DNA from: Triticum aestivum
Lineage: Eukaryota; Streptophyta; Magnoliopsida; Poales; Poaceae
Direction: 5' to 3'
Assembly (NCBI RefSeq): GCF_018294505.1
Contig: NC_057794.1
Location: forward strand, 190,271,114-190,335,113
Length of the DNA stretch: 64,000 nucleotides
The translations under genes were made by a program, and so were the position numbers. The notes under the pieces were generated by a model. It was given only the letters and a program-made list of their open reading frames with translations, did no database searches and had not been told where the DNA came from. Below, one piece after another: positions 33,566-44,335 of the stretch (position 1 is its first letter; each line of letters begins with the position of its first letter).

Positions 33566-34000
33566 CTATGCCGACGCCGCCGTCTTGAAGGCGAGCTTGA
33601 GCACCCGCAGTGCGTCCCCGGTGTCCCCATGCACAGTGAGGACACCGCTGCTCCCGGGCATCTTCATGAGGTTGTACGTCGGATGCGTCGCGGCCATGAA
33701 CTGGGCCAGCGCTGGGTAGCCGAGGATGGCGTTGTAGGAGAGGCCGATGGGGGCGATGTCGAAGTCGACCAGCTCCGTGCGGAAGTTATCGTAGGTGCCG
33801 AAGGTTACTGGGAGCCGGATCTGTCCTAAGGAGCTGGACGACTTGCCTCCAACGCCTGAGAAGGGCCGGCTGGGTTGCAGCCGTTCCAGGGGTATGCAGA
33901 GGAGGTTGAAGGCCTCGACCGAGAGCATGTTGAGGCCCGCGCCGCCATCAATGAGGGTTTTGGTGACGGCCACCTGGCAGATGGTGGGGGTGCACAGCAT
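33566..34000 (-). pseudogene. E3 protease
   Basis: The signature is TKTLIDGGAGLNMLSVEAF with DGG as the catalytic loop, then LGQIRLPVTFGT and AILGYPALAQFMA. The frame ends at a TAG (33566-33568) and continues in register into the RT block, so the stop is probably a point change of CAG. Confidence 0.75.
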
Positions 34001-34159
34001 GGGGAGCGCACCTGAGCAGGCCGAGTTGGAGGGGTGGTCCTCCGAGCTGAAGGTCAGGCCAGTCTCGGGCGCCGCTCGGTCCAGGGGAGCCCCCTGCCGC
34101 GTGGAAGCAGCGCTAACCCGGCGGATGAAAGGCTTGACATGGTGACGTGTAGGCGGCGC

Positions 34160-34483
34160 CTACGAGCCGCCCAAGAGGGCCGCGACGACCGGGGGTGTTG
34201 GTGCAGCACGATGGGCGGGGAAGAGGTTGCGGGGCTCCATGGGCGCGCGGAGCACGCGGGACGAAGAACCAGCTGGGGTGAGCGAGGGAGTTGCGGCGCG
34301 GCCGTCTTGCCGCACGGACAGATGCTGGGACGATGCTTGCTGCTCGTCCCCCGCCGGGCCGGTGGCGGCGTTGACGGCGGGTGACGGGGAACGGCGAGGA
34401 CGCCCGCCGACAGGGGCCGTCTGGGCGACGCGGGAAGCGAGTGCGGCCCTGCGCTCGGCGCGGGCCCGACGAGCGTCAGACAT
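34160..34483 (-). pseudogene. E3 gag, N-terminal remnant
   Basis: The frame opens with ATG at 34483 (MSDARRARAERRAALASRVA) just after the PBS, where gag begins, and stops after 107 codons. The Retrotrans_gag capsid domain and zinc knuckle are absent: protease sequence begins by about 34070. An internal deletion of most of gag is the simplest reading. It cannot build a particle by itself. Confidence 0.6.
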
Positions 34484-34534
34484 GGGCGTGATGGTCGGAG
34501 GAGAACGGGGCGGTGGAAGACGAATCCCGGCGCA

Positions 34535-34552
34535 CCCCTACCTGGCACGCCA
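34535..34552 (-). other. E3 primer-binding site
   Basis: The minus strand reads TGGCGTGCCAGGTAGGGG two bases after the LTR. Its placement fixes the direction; the tRNA was not identified. Confidence 0.65.
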
Positions 34553-34554
34553 AA

Positions 34555-35451
34555 TGTCGGATTTCGGGTTCCGACAGACCCTTGAGGTTCGAACACTGGG
34601 GTGCGCGCGGAGATTTCGCCTCCTACCTACCTGCACCCCTCCGCCTTGCAAGGATCTAAACTATGGCAAGAACAACACAAGAGACACAGGGTTTATACTG
34701 GTTCGGGCCACCGTTGTGGTGTAATACCCTACTCTAGTGTGTGGTGTGGTGGATTGCCTCTTGGGCTGACGATGATGAACAATATAAGGAAGAACAGCCT
34801 CGCGAGGGTCTGTTCTTGGTTGGGGCGGTGAACTGCTGGGAGGAGCTCAGTCACCTTTCTCTCTCTTTCTTTCTCTAGCGGGTGGCTGGTCCTATTTATA
34901 GAAGCCCTGGTCCTCTTCCCAAATATCGAGCGGGAAGGAAGCCAACAATGGCGGGCTAATTTGAAGGGGGACAACTAGTACTAGCTACCCTTACAAAAGT
35001 AGTCTTTGCCTGCGCAAAGCTCTGGTGATGACGTCGTCTTGGGCTCCACGGTGACCTCCATCTCATAGTCCTCCTAGTCTTGGTCTCGTTGCACCGAAAT
35101 GGCAACCTTTGTCTGATACCTCGGTACTCCGCGGCTGCGCTTGCCCCCTTTGCACCAAAGAGGAAAGAAGGACACTGCGCGGGCTGGCACCCTCCTGGCG
35201 CCCTCGGTCGTCATGGCTTGCGTCACGGACACCTCGTGAGGTACCCCGCCTTGATCTCTCCGCCTCCTCGTGAGCTAGCCTGACAAGGCCGTGCCTGAGG
35301 AAGCTCCGCGTCGTCCGCCCCGCGAGGCTTGGCCCCTCGCGAGGGTCTTGGGTTTGTGTTGGTGAAGATGGACCGCGCTGGGCCCCCCTTTGAGCCACGC
35401 CGCAGGCCACAGGCAAGCAAGTCTGGGGACCCCGTTCTCAGAACGCCGACA
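34555..35451 (-). repeat. E3 5' LTR
   Basis: The minus strand begins TGTCGGCGTTCTGAG and ends ATCCGACA. A TATA box (TATAAATA, minus strand, 34900-34893) gives a U3 of about 550 bp. It is paired with 26962-27859. Confidence 0.9.
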
Positions 35452-35456
35452 CAATT

Positions 35457-36490
35457 TACGCACGATCAGTCAGCTCAGCCTTTGATCAAGTCTGGTGCGT
35501 GGAATTAACACCTTTGGATCAGCCGTCGTGCAAGGGTCGTGCGACGACCGTCGTGCGTAAAGTAGTTTCGAGAGGGAATGAAAATTTAAGTGAGAAGGAG
35601 GAATTGAGATGGCTAATTCTCACCGTTTTCTTCCGATGGGGTACCTTATTAATTCGTGGAGCTCTATTCCAATTTAATTCTTAACTTATACCAAAAAAGA
35701 ATGGAAGTAAAAATCTAAGTACCTCTCATGTCTAATCACTATCCAATCTCCCACGGGCAACTCCTATTCCCCTGGCCCAATGGTTACCAAGAAGTGGAAG
35801 CTGCGAATTGCTAGCCAACTTCTTGTTCTAAACTCAAGGATTTACCCTGTTCGGACCAGCTCCAAACCGGGAGTTGAAGGAGTTGGGAGTTGGAGGACTA
35901 CCTGACAGGCATTAAGTAAAAGTTTGCTCCTTTGGCTGGACCTCGGCCATTCTATAGGCCCTTTTAACATTTTCTTCTCTAGGGTGCGGCCGCCGGCATT
36001 TCAGGTCTACATGACAACTTGTTGATCGCTGCTTCTATAAGCTCCTAGATTTAAACAAGTTTGCTCTGGCGAGATGAAGGCCCAGAGATCGCAACGAGTT
36101 CTGTTCACGCCGTCCCGCCAATTAATGCAAGAGGAAGAAGACTTCGGCATCCCAAGGATTTGAACGAGCAAAGAATGAGCTCATGTGCAAAGATTAGTTC
36201 ATCTCAAATTCTGAATGCAGGAACAAATGCATACCTGGGAATACTGTCTGGCTTGTCAGAAGAATAAAATGCACATATAATTTTACTCCGCTAACAAAAC
36301 GGATTGCACATCTACATCATAAGAAGTAGCAAACCTAATTCCCTATGAACAACCAGCGATGACACAGTAGATTGGACAACCTATCTACAAACCTCGCTTA
36401 GAGGCTTTTACAAGATTTCATTGGGGGGTGCTAGCAACTCGAGGAAAAAGCCCAATGAAACCTGTTCGAAGATGACATCTTCCTGAAAAC
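35457..36490. other. Flank between E3 and the glyoxalase gene
   Basis: No gene is seen. Bases 35452-35570 contain an imperfect inverted pair (tttacgcacga ... tcgtgcgtaaa), like a small MITE into which E3 inserted; the match is short. Around 35855-35915 is an AACTCC-rich hAT-like repeat. The stretch 36250-36490 is presumably the 3' UTR and downstream region of the glyoxalase gene; I could not place its poly(A) signal. Confidence 0.4.
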
Positions 36491-39400
36491 TCATTCTTCC
36501 AACTCCTTGAGAAAATCTAGATTGTCAACAAATACCTACAATTGAAATAAGTGTAACAGTGAGCATAAACTGCAGGTTTACTTGTGAAATAAAGAGCAAT
36601 AGCACAACGAAAAACACATTTCTAGTATACACAGTTTTTGGGAGATCTGTCCTACTTTGGTTTGGACATCAATGCAAAAAAAGAACCTTTGTTTAATGTA
36701 GTTCTTAAACTGTTGGCTAATGGTCAGTAACAGGAGCTGTGGCATACAGAAAAAGACCAGGAACAGACAATCTTTCAAAATAAATACAACTCCCACACAC
36801 ATGAAGGGGAGAAAATGAGAGAATGGTGAAACCAAATCAAGATAAACACATACTGATTTCCAGCCATCTGGATCTGTGCAGGCAGTTATCTTGGTACTAA
36901 TGCCAGGTAATGGACCAGGTTCACGAGTTATTTGTCCCCCGTTTTGTCTAACGACTTCCGCGGTCTTGTAGACATCATCAGTACCAATAGCAATCTGGAA
37001 GGACACAAATATCAACCATCAGAAGTGTAACGCAAGAGGCATGAGCAAACAATGGAACATCACTTGTAATATGACCATTGTATACCTGTGCATAAGCATT
37101 TCCTTTATCATATTCCTTGACACCATAATTGTATGTCAACTCCAGTACAGCATGTTTGTCTTCAGGGCCATATCCCATCATAGCAATGGTATACTAAAGA
37201 AAGAGTACAATTCGAATTTTAAAGATTCTCTGAAGTTTACATGGAAGGGATGATGAATATGCACATTTCGATGCAAAATTATTAAGAGGAGAAATATCAA
37301 AAGAAGGTGCTTGCACAAATAGATGTGGTAACTGGAACCAATGAGAAGTGGCAGTGCCAGGGTTACAACCCTAAGAGTTCAAATATATGATTTGTAAATT
37401 TTACATTGCTTTCTGACATTTGCATGAATTTTCATGTGTATCAACCATGGGGTCACTGACCACACAGCTTGAACGTGGCACTACACTGAATGAAAATGCC
37501 ATGGTCAAAACAAGCAGCACACATTATCGTAAGTCCGTAATCATTGTCTATACAATTGTAGGTATTTTGTAGTTTGAACCTCGGTCATAGAAGGACAAGT
37601 TTCATGTGAATACAACCTAGCAGTTATAGCATTTTTGATGTCGAAGTTTACATGCAGAATCATTGTGGTTGCTGCCTGTTATAGCATAATGTCGAAGTTT
37701 ACATGTTGAATCATTGTGGTTGCAGCCTGTTGGACTTGGCATAGTAAATCATTTTAAAGTTATCAAGGCAAATATTTAACCTAGAAGGAAGGAAATCTGA
37801 GATTCTCCCTAATGACTGGTATCAGGGAACACAGAAGGAAGTCAACAGGGAGTTATGCCTTCCATAGCTTCTAATGCGTGCGTGCCTAGGCGAGCATGGA
37901 GTTATGCCTAGTAACCTTCACTACAACCATAAAAGGCTTGTCTACACCAGAAGAAAAAGGCCTACAACAAACTTGCCTATAGCCTACAACAAACTTGCCA
38001 CAGGTGAAACCTTTTACCATCTCAAAGTTAAATCAATAATGCTGAACCAAGAAGAATTGCTCGAATAAACTTTTGAAGTATTCTAAATTATATGACCAAA
38101 GTAAAAGACACTTATGTCCGCAAGCATCATATGAAAACTTAGCTAACCGATGTTATAAAGTGGATCACGGTACTGGTTTCAGGAGAGTACGAACCTTGTA
38201 TTGAGGATTGTCTTTCCTGCGAAGAAGTTCCATACCAAATGCCTAAATAATGTCACAAATTAGTAACTCACCGGAACAAACAGAACAGAAATGAGAAACT
38301 TCTATAGAAATCCCAGTTCAAGCCAAAAAGGTTACCTTCTCATAGAAACTTATAGCACGGTCAAGATCTCCCACTCGAAGCATTACTTGGCACAAAGGCT
38401 CAGGTGTGGGACCTCTTTCTATAAGCTCGAATTTGTAACCATCAGGATCTTCAATGAAGGCAATGACTGACTTTCCACCTTTTACCGGACCTGGTTCCCT
38501 TGTTACTGTTCCTCCCTTTGCTTTAATAAGTTCCACTGTTTTTTCGACCTGCAATATTCTAGCAATGAAATTTAATATTCCGGCCAGCTCTTATGGATGT
38601 ATGCATATGGAAAAATAAATCATACAACATATTGCTAATGGATAAGATGTTGAAATTTTAACACATAATAATCCAGAGAAGGTACATATAGTTTTCCAGT
38701 AACAGTTAAAACAATGACTAGCCTGATACAGGAAACATTTGAGTACCATGGCTGAAGATAATGATAAGCAGTAATACTCCCTCCGTCCAAAAGAAAGTCT
38801 CATGATTTAGTATAACTTTAGTGCAAAGTTGTACTGAGTCAGCAACACTTATTTTGGGACGGAGGGAGTAAATCCCTAATACAAACAAATCAAAAGTTGA
38901 TGGTAAAAGAAAAAAAATCATTTCTGCTTAGCAGCCTTTCCCTACATTTCTGTAAGAGGCTGTTTCAAGTCCTGGAAACAGCCTCTTACAGAAATGTAGG
39001 GAAAGGCTGCGTACTATAGACCCAAAGTGGTCGGACCCTTCCCTGGACCCTGCGCAAGCGGGAGCTACATGCACCAGGTTGCCCTTTATCATTTATTAGT
39101 TCTTACTGAAGACTCTTAACATAATTTCCATGGAAGAAACCGAAGGTATTCACAATCATCCTAGCTTGAGTCAAGATAAATCCTGCCTAAACATGCATCC
39201 CAGATGTTCGGAGGTTATACTGCACAACTTCAAGCCCCATTCACCTCCCCAAACGAAAGGTTCCTTGGGGCTCATGAGCACTCCAGTCCAATCTATGTTA
39301 GTAATGGACATGAAAATATGGGGAAACCAAACACATCTCATGAAATAACAGCCCCAATTTTTGTTTAGAAAATGGCTGGATGGCTAAGTCTGTAGTTAAG

Positions 39401-40464
39401 CGTTAACACCTCAGAAAAGAATGGTGCATGGCTAGATATCCCTTAGGCTCATGGGACATAACTGTCAATGAAAAGGAAACACAAATACAACTAGGATTTG
39501 GTGCTTGAACTTGTGGGTGTTTTGAACCTGAGCTCATTCATGTAGAAGAAAGTTATAGATGAGCTACTTATACTTGACACGCGATTAGTGCTGCTTAACT
39601 ACAGAAAGCAGAAGTAAAAATATTAGGCCGACTGACATAGTACTGAACCTCAACAACTAAAAAAAATCTATGGAGATAGAATCTTACATCCTCAACAGCA
39701 ATTCCAAAATGACCAAAACCAGACCCAATATCGTAACTTTCGACACCATAGTCTGCCAGTAAATGAATTCGCGAGTTAATTCAATAGAAAAAAGTAGAGT
39801 CTCTGGAAGACAAAGAGGTGACATGGGTGTTTTGACATTTGAAGCTTACTGTAAGTGAGCTCCACAACAAAATGCGAGTCCTCTGGTCCGTACCCAAGAA
39901 AGGCGTTGGTGTACCTCTCCTCCGGGATGTCCCTTCTCCGCAGCAGCTTCATCCCTAAGCACTCCGTATAAAACCTAGAGGACAGCAACCCCATCCGAAA
40001 TTGACGAAACCGCAGAGGTCAAGGCAAATTCATCGCGAACGAGGGATGGGGTCGGCTTACTTACTTGATAGTCTTGTCAAGATCGCCGACGCGGTAGACG
40101 ACGTGGAGCAGGCGCCTCCGGTCCTTCTTGACCCACTCCACGGCCTCCTCAGGGCTGATCACCGTGGCCGCTCGAGCTGCGGGCCCGCTCGCCTCCGCGC
40201 CGGCGCTCACTCCCCTCGTTGACAGTCTCGCGGGCACCCTCAACCCTACTCTTCCGCCGAAGAGCGCCTGACGCGGCGCGACTGGGACGGTAAACAAAAA
40301 TGAAACCACGAGACACCACGTTACGACAAGGCCACATGACCGATGACCAGAGAAGAAAACGAGACGGGCGGGGAGAGGAGCCGTGTACCGGCGGGGATGC
40401 GGAAGCGGGAGGGGAATACGGCGGCGGTGGTGGCGATTGGGAGGGGGGAGAGGAGGCGAGCCAT
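36491..40464 (-). CDS. GLX1: Glyoxalase I (lactoylglutathione lyase), two-domain, probably plastid-targeted
   Basis: The enzyme converts the methylglyoxal-glutathione hemithioacetal to S-lactoylglutathione. Exons are 40464-40389, 40281-40065, 39974-39850, 39752-39688, 38548-38336, 38242-38195, 37193-37086, 36994-36854 and 36535-36491, all GT-AG, total 345 codons with no stop or shift. Residues 1-60 ([17 protein letters not shown]...) look like an organelle transit peptide. Two VOC domains follow. By alignment to the family from memory, the N-terminal metal site is H85, E136, H154, E202; the C-terminal one reads Q215, E266, Q284 and V332, lacking the fourth ligand, so one active site is likely. 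The protein ends [14 protein letters not shown]. The first intron is the least certain: donor GTACAC at 40388 was chosen because it keeps frame. Confidence 0.9.
37627..37735. repeat. Short tandem duplication in glyoxalase intron 6
   Basis: Two adjacent copies of about 51-55 bp contain tgtcgaagtttacatg, gaatcattgtggttg and gcctgtt. Nearby at 37958-38001 a 22 bp unit (gcctacaacaaacttgcc...) is also doubled. Confidence 0.8.
38777..38868. mobile_element. Stowaway MITE in glyoxalase intron 4
   Basis: The 92 bp element has inverted ends CTCCCTCCGTCC and GGACGGAGGGAG and is flanked by TA on each side (38775-38776 and 38869-38870). These are the defining marks of Stowaway (Tc1/Mariner-derived) elements. 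It is non-coding. Confidence 0.95.
38931..39095. mobile_element. Au-type SINE fragment with inverted 5' copy, glyoxalase intron 4
   Basis: From 38967 on (caagtcctggaaacagcctc ... aaaggctgcgtactatagac ... ccctttatc) the sequence matches my memory of the 3' two-thirds of the grass Au SINE, in plus orientation. The part 38975-39010 is repeated as a perfect inverted copy at 38931-38966, giving 36 bp arms around an 8-base loop. The tRNA-like head is missing. A 5'-inverted end is typical of aborted or twin-primed reverse transcription. Confidence 0.8.
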
Positions 40465-40497
40465 CGACCCAAACGGACGGGGAAGGAGGGATTTGGT

Positions 40498-40518
40498 GGG
40501 GGGGGGGGGGGGGGGGGG
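40498..40518. repeat. Run of 21 G before the glyoxalase ATG
   Basis: This homopolymer lies 34-54 bases upstream of the ATG and reads as C21 in the probable 5' UTR. The plus strand could form a G-quadruplex. Its length is likely variable. Confidence 0.9.
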
Positions 40519-40595
40519 CGGACGGGGGACGGGGGAAAGCACGGGAGAGTCGCTCTATCCCTCCGTTCGTCGTGAGAGGTGGGACATATACCGGT

Positions 40596-40601
40596 CACGT
40601 G
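40596..40601. promoter_or_regulatory. G-box (CACGTG) in the glyoxalase promoter
   Basis: The context ccggtCACGTGggcgc carries a palindromic ACGT-core element 132 bp upstream of the ATG. Such elements bind bZIP and bHLH factors and are common in stress- and ABA-responsive plant promoters. The role here is inferred from sequence only. Confidence 0.45.
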
Positions 40602-40735
40602 GGCGCGCCGACTTGGTGATTTTTTTTTTCGGAAATGATAACGAACCAACGTTCGCTATTTCCCGCTCGGCGCGACGGAACGACTGCCGTTGGATGCTAC
40701 CCACAAATCTCCGCGTGCCGTTGCGGGCGAATCGA

Positions 40736-43700
40736 TTTTTTTTTTGAGGCAACGTCACGAGGCTTTATTAATTCGTCACAATGTTTACAGGGACGGAAGG
40801 TAGGTTCCCGGGATGGCCTAACCAGACACGGCGGTCACCACCGAGAGATAATGCATGCCTCGCTAAGTTGTGAGCTTCATAATTGGAGCTCCTAGACTCA
40901 TGTTTAAAATTACAGAACTCAAAAACTGAAGAGTGGGCTATTATTTCATGTACAATTGCACCGTAGCTCGCAAGATTGTCCTTCTGTAAGTCTTCCACGA
41001 CCACTTTGCAATCCGATGCAACTTCAACCCGCCTCAAATATAGATCATCCGCCAGTGCCAAGGCTTCTCTAATGGCTAGAGCTTCGAGGGTCGGTGGGTC
41101 TACAATGTTGCTGAAGCCACAAGTTGATGCGCCGATGAACATGCCTTCATGATTTCTACAAATCACTCCAATTGAGCCGAACCCTTGCCTCGATACAGCC
41201 GCATCAACATTAATCTTGGCATTCCCCGCCGACGAGGCCAGCCACCCCCTTGGGTTGACGCGTCTCTGCGCCGTGACAGCCGGGGTTTTGGCATTGATCA
41301 CCTGCAACTCCCCCAAGTAGCTAGATATGAAGCTGTCGACCGAGTGAGGAGATTGGAAGATACTCTCATGAATGGCCTTCCTCCTGGCTCCCCATATTGC
41401 CCAAAAAGACACCACCAAACGATCAAACTGCTCTTTTGTTAATATTTCATGTATAGCAAAGAGCCAATCTTTTGGGTTCTCCTCTCCTCGTTCTACCATG
41501 TGTTGCACCAAATCCTCCGGAGCCAGAGCCCATATACTCGCAGACATAGGGCATGTAATCAGTGCATGCTTCCATGTGTCCACGGCTCCACAGAGTAAGC
41601 AAGAGTTTTCGGTTGACATATGATGGTGATGCAAAACAGTCCCAGTTGGCATAGATTGTCGGGCCAATCGCCATAGAAACATCCTGAGTTTCGAGGGTAC
41701 TTGGATATGCCAAATCATGGACCAGTTGTTGGTCTCACTGGCCTCATATGAGGTGCCTCCCTCCTCATGCAACCATGCTTCCCTGTCGTGCTTAGTCTTG
41801 AGAATCATGTGATAGGCAAACCGAACACTGAATCTCCCCCTAGGGTCATGATGCCACGCCCAAAAATCGTCAACACGACGCGTGCACAAAGGGATCTTGA
41901 GAATTGCCTCGGCGTCGAAGGTAGTGAAAATCGTTAGGACCAAGCCCTCATTCCAGCTAGCCGATGTGACATCAATGAGTTGTGATACTCGGTCCGGTGG
42001 ATTTTAGACGAGAGCTGTTATAGGGCACTTGTAATTGTCTCGCGGTATCCAGTTGTGTTGCCAAATATTAGTGGATGCACCATCTCCTATTCTGCGCACC
42101 AAACCTTGTGTCAAGATGTCACGCCCGTCCAGTATCGCCCTCCATATCTGTGATGGGTGGGCTCCTAGCTCAGCCTGAAGTAAAGAGCAATCCGGAAAAT
42201 ATACTGCCTTGAGAATCCGGGCGCTGAGAGATGTACTGTCTGTGAGCGTACGCCATGCCTGCCTTGCTAACAATGCAAGATTGAAGATCTCCAAGTCACG
42301 AAACCCCAAACCTCCTAAATGCTTCGGCAAAGTCGTGGTATCCCATGCTACCCAGCTCGGCTTCCTCTTCCCTTGTTTTGAGCCCCACCAGAACTGACGA
42401 ATGATCGATGTGATGCTATCACAAAGACCTCTTGGCAGACGGAAACATGCCATCGTGTAGACTAGGATCGCTTGTGCAACCGATTTAATCAAAATTTCCT
42501 TACCAGCCGCAGACAACAATTTCTCCATCCAACCTTTAATCTTTTCCCAGACACGGTCTCGGAGATATTTGAACGTACCATTCTTCGAGTGACCAACATC
42601 TGTTGGCATACCCAGGTAGCGTTCACTCAATGATTCATTCTAGACCTGCAAATTGTTCTTTATAGTCTCTCTCAACTGTGTCGGGCAACATTTACTGAAG
42701 AAAATCGAAGATTTATCATTGTTGATCCTCTGCCCCGAAGCGTTACAGTAAATATCAAGTAGGTTTGACACCTGAACTGATCCTTCCCCACTGGCTTTGA
42801 ATAGCAACAGGCTATCATCTGCAAACAGGAGATGGTTAACGGTAGGAGCCGTAGGAGCCACCTGAATACCTGTCGGAGACGACTGAGAACTTGATTTAAG
42901 GAGGCACGAGAGGCCCTCTGTTGCGATCAAGAACGAGTAGGGGGAGATCGGGTCTCCCTGCCGGATACCTCGTGTAGGCTTGAACGATTCTAGCCTTTCT
43001 CCATTGAAACACACCGAAAATGAGACTGACGAAATCATGTGCATGACAATATCTATCCAGTGGCCGTCAAAACCCAATTTTTTCATGATCCCTCGCAAAT
43101 AGTCCCACTCTAATCTGTCATACGCCTTCATCATATCCAGTTTTAGAGCATAGAAGTTGTTGGACTTTGATCTGGACCTCTTCATGAAGTGCAAACATTC
43201 ATATGCGCAAATGATGTTATCAGTGATGAGCCTTCCGGGGACAAAAGCAAATTGCTCCTTCGATATTATGTCAGGTAATATCACTTTTAATCTATTGGCT
43301 ATCACCTTTGAGGCTATTTTATACAAAACATTGCACAGGCTTATAGGATGAAATTAAGCAAACACAAGCACGGTGTCATTGATGGATTCTGGGCTCTCCT
43401 CACCGCTTACAATTCTCAGCACTATGCTTGTTACCTCATCACCACAAACGTCCCAATGCCTCTGATAAAAGTGGGCAGGAAAGCCGTCAGGCCCCGGTGC
43501 TTTGGTTGGGAACATTTGGAAAAGAGCAATCTTGACTTCCTCATTAGTATATGGAGCACATAGTTCCATATTCATAGCTGCTGTCACCTTGCGTGGCACA
43601 TGGTTTAAAATAGCGTCCATGTTTTGCACCCCCTTGGAGAGATATAAGGACTGATAAAATTCATAAGCCAAAGTCTTTAGCTCTCCAGGATTGGATATCT

Positions 43701-44335
43701 CCACTCCCAACAAATTCTGAAGGGCCTTGATCATATTTTTCTTCCTCCTGAGACTGGCTCGCAGATGAATTTTTTTGTGTTTTTGTCTCCCGCTGAAAGC
43801 CACTCAACTCTTGCTCTCTAACGCCACATAATTTCTTCTCTATGATACATCTCTATCAACCTCTCATTGATCTTAAGCTCTACATGTGAGGGGCCTGTCC
43901 TCAAGGGGTCGTTCTTTAGTTCATCCAAAGATTTCTTCAAAGATTTTATCTCCTTTCTCACACTTCCAAACGTGTCACGGCTCCACCTTCCCAGGTCGCT
44001 TGCAAGGTTCTGTAGCTTCTGACGCAGCTCATCCACTGTCGAGCATGGCGGGTTTGCACCCCATCCCTGATTCATTACATCTCGAAAACTGTCATGTCTC
44101 TCCCACATTGTTTCATATCTAAAAGGACGATTGACTCGATCGTTGGTCCCGGCATCCAGATTTAGCAGCAAAGGAGAGTGATCCGAAGTGACTCCCGTCA
44201 AGTGTGTTATCGATGCCAAGGGAAACATTGACAGCCAATCAGAATTCACAAGAGCTCGGTCAAGTCTACATCGTGTGTAAGTCCCTCTCGTTACTTTCTT
44301 CTCGAAGGTCCAAAAATTACCTTTATAGCCTCAAT
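40736..44335 (-). mobile_element. L2: L1-type LINE, 5'-truncated
   Basis: Read leftward, this non-LTR element has the end of the endonuclease, reverse transcriptase, zf-RVT, RNase H, a short 3' UTR with AATAAAGCC and an A tail (T run at 40736-40745 on plus). It has no ORF1 and only the endonuclease C-terminus, so the 5' end was lost. The 3' end lies about 270 bp upstream of the glyoxalase ATG and points toward it. Confidence 0.85.
40768..44335 (-). pseudogene. LINE L2 ORF2: endonuclease end, RT, zinc finger, RNase H
   Basis: The endonuclease tail shows NFWTFEKKVTRGTYTRCRLD, RALVNSDW and SDHSPLLL. After a frameshift near 43810 the RT continues: TKAPGPDGFPAHFYQ, EQFAFVPGRLITDNI, YALKLDMMKAYDRLEWDYL, TRGIRQGDPISPYSF and the catalytic LLFADDSLLLF. 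Next are the RT tail (GKRKPSWVAWDTTTLPKHLG), zf-RVT (PSKLRMFLWRLARQSMPTG, CLLCGAVDTWKHALITCPM) and a C-terminal RNase H (KINVDAAVSRQGFGSIGVIC, LEALAIREALALADD, VASDCKVVVEDL). Frame 43803-40768 is one register with stops near 43354, 42640 and 42004. The RNase H acids remain. The product cannot be full length. Confidence 0.85.

Larger units (their letters stand above)
26962..35451 (-). mobile_element. E3: complete Tat-like Ty3/gypsy retrotransposon
   Basis: The 8.5 kb minus-strand element is flanked by a perfect 5 bp duplication, caatt (26957-26961 and 35452-35456). LTRs are 26962-27859 and 34555-35451. From the right: 5' LTR, PBS, gag remnant, protease, RT, two RNase H blocks, integrase, a 55 bp array, a plus-strand gene antisense to the element, PPT, 3' LTR. 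I count about 50 LTR differences (~5.6%), mostly transitions, so E3 is several times older than E2. Most of gag is deleted and several frames are broken, but the integrase region is open. Confidence 0.92.

Noticed and set aside
26320..35920. gggcctgttt...AACTCC segments on both sides of E3 as terminal repeats of one hAT-like element
   Set aside because: The ends share only short stretches and no 8 bp duplication was found. It remains possible but not supported.
40061..40309. Glyoxalase translation starting in exon 2
   Set aside because: The only start there is GTG in intron sequence. The upstream ATG at 40464 with a phase-matching intron gives a plausible transit peptide.
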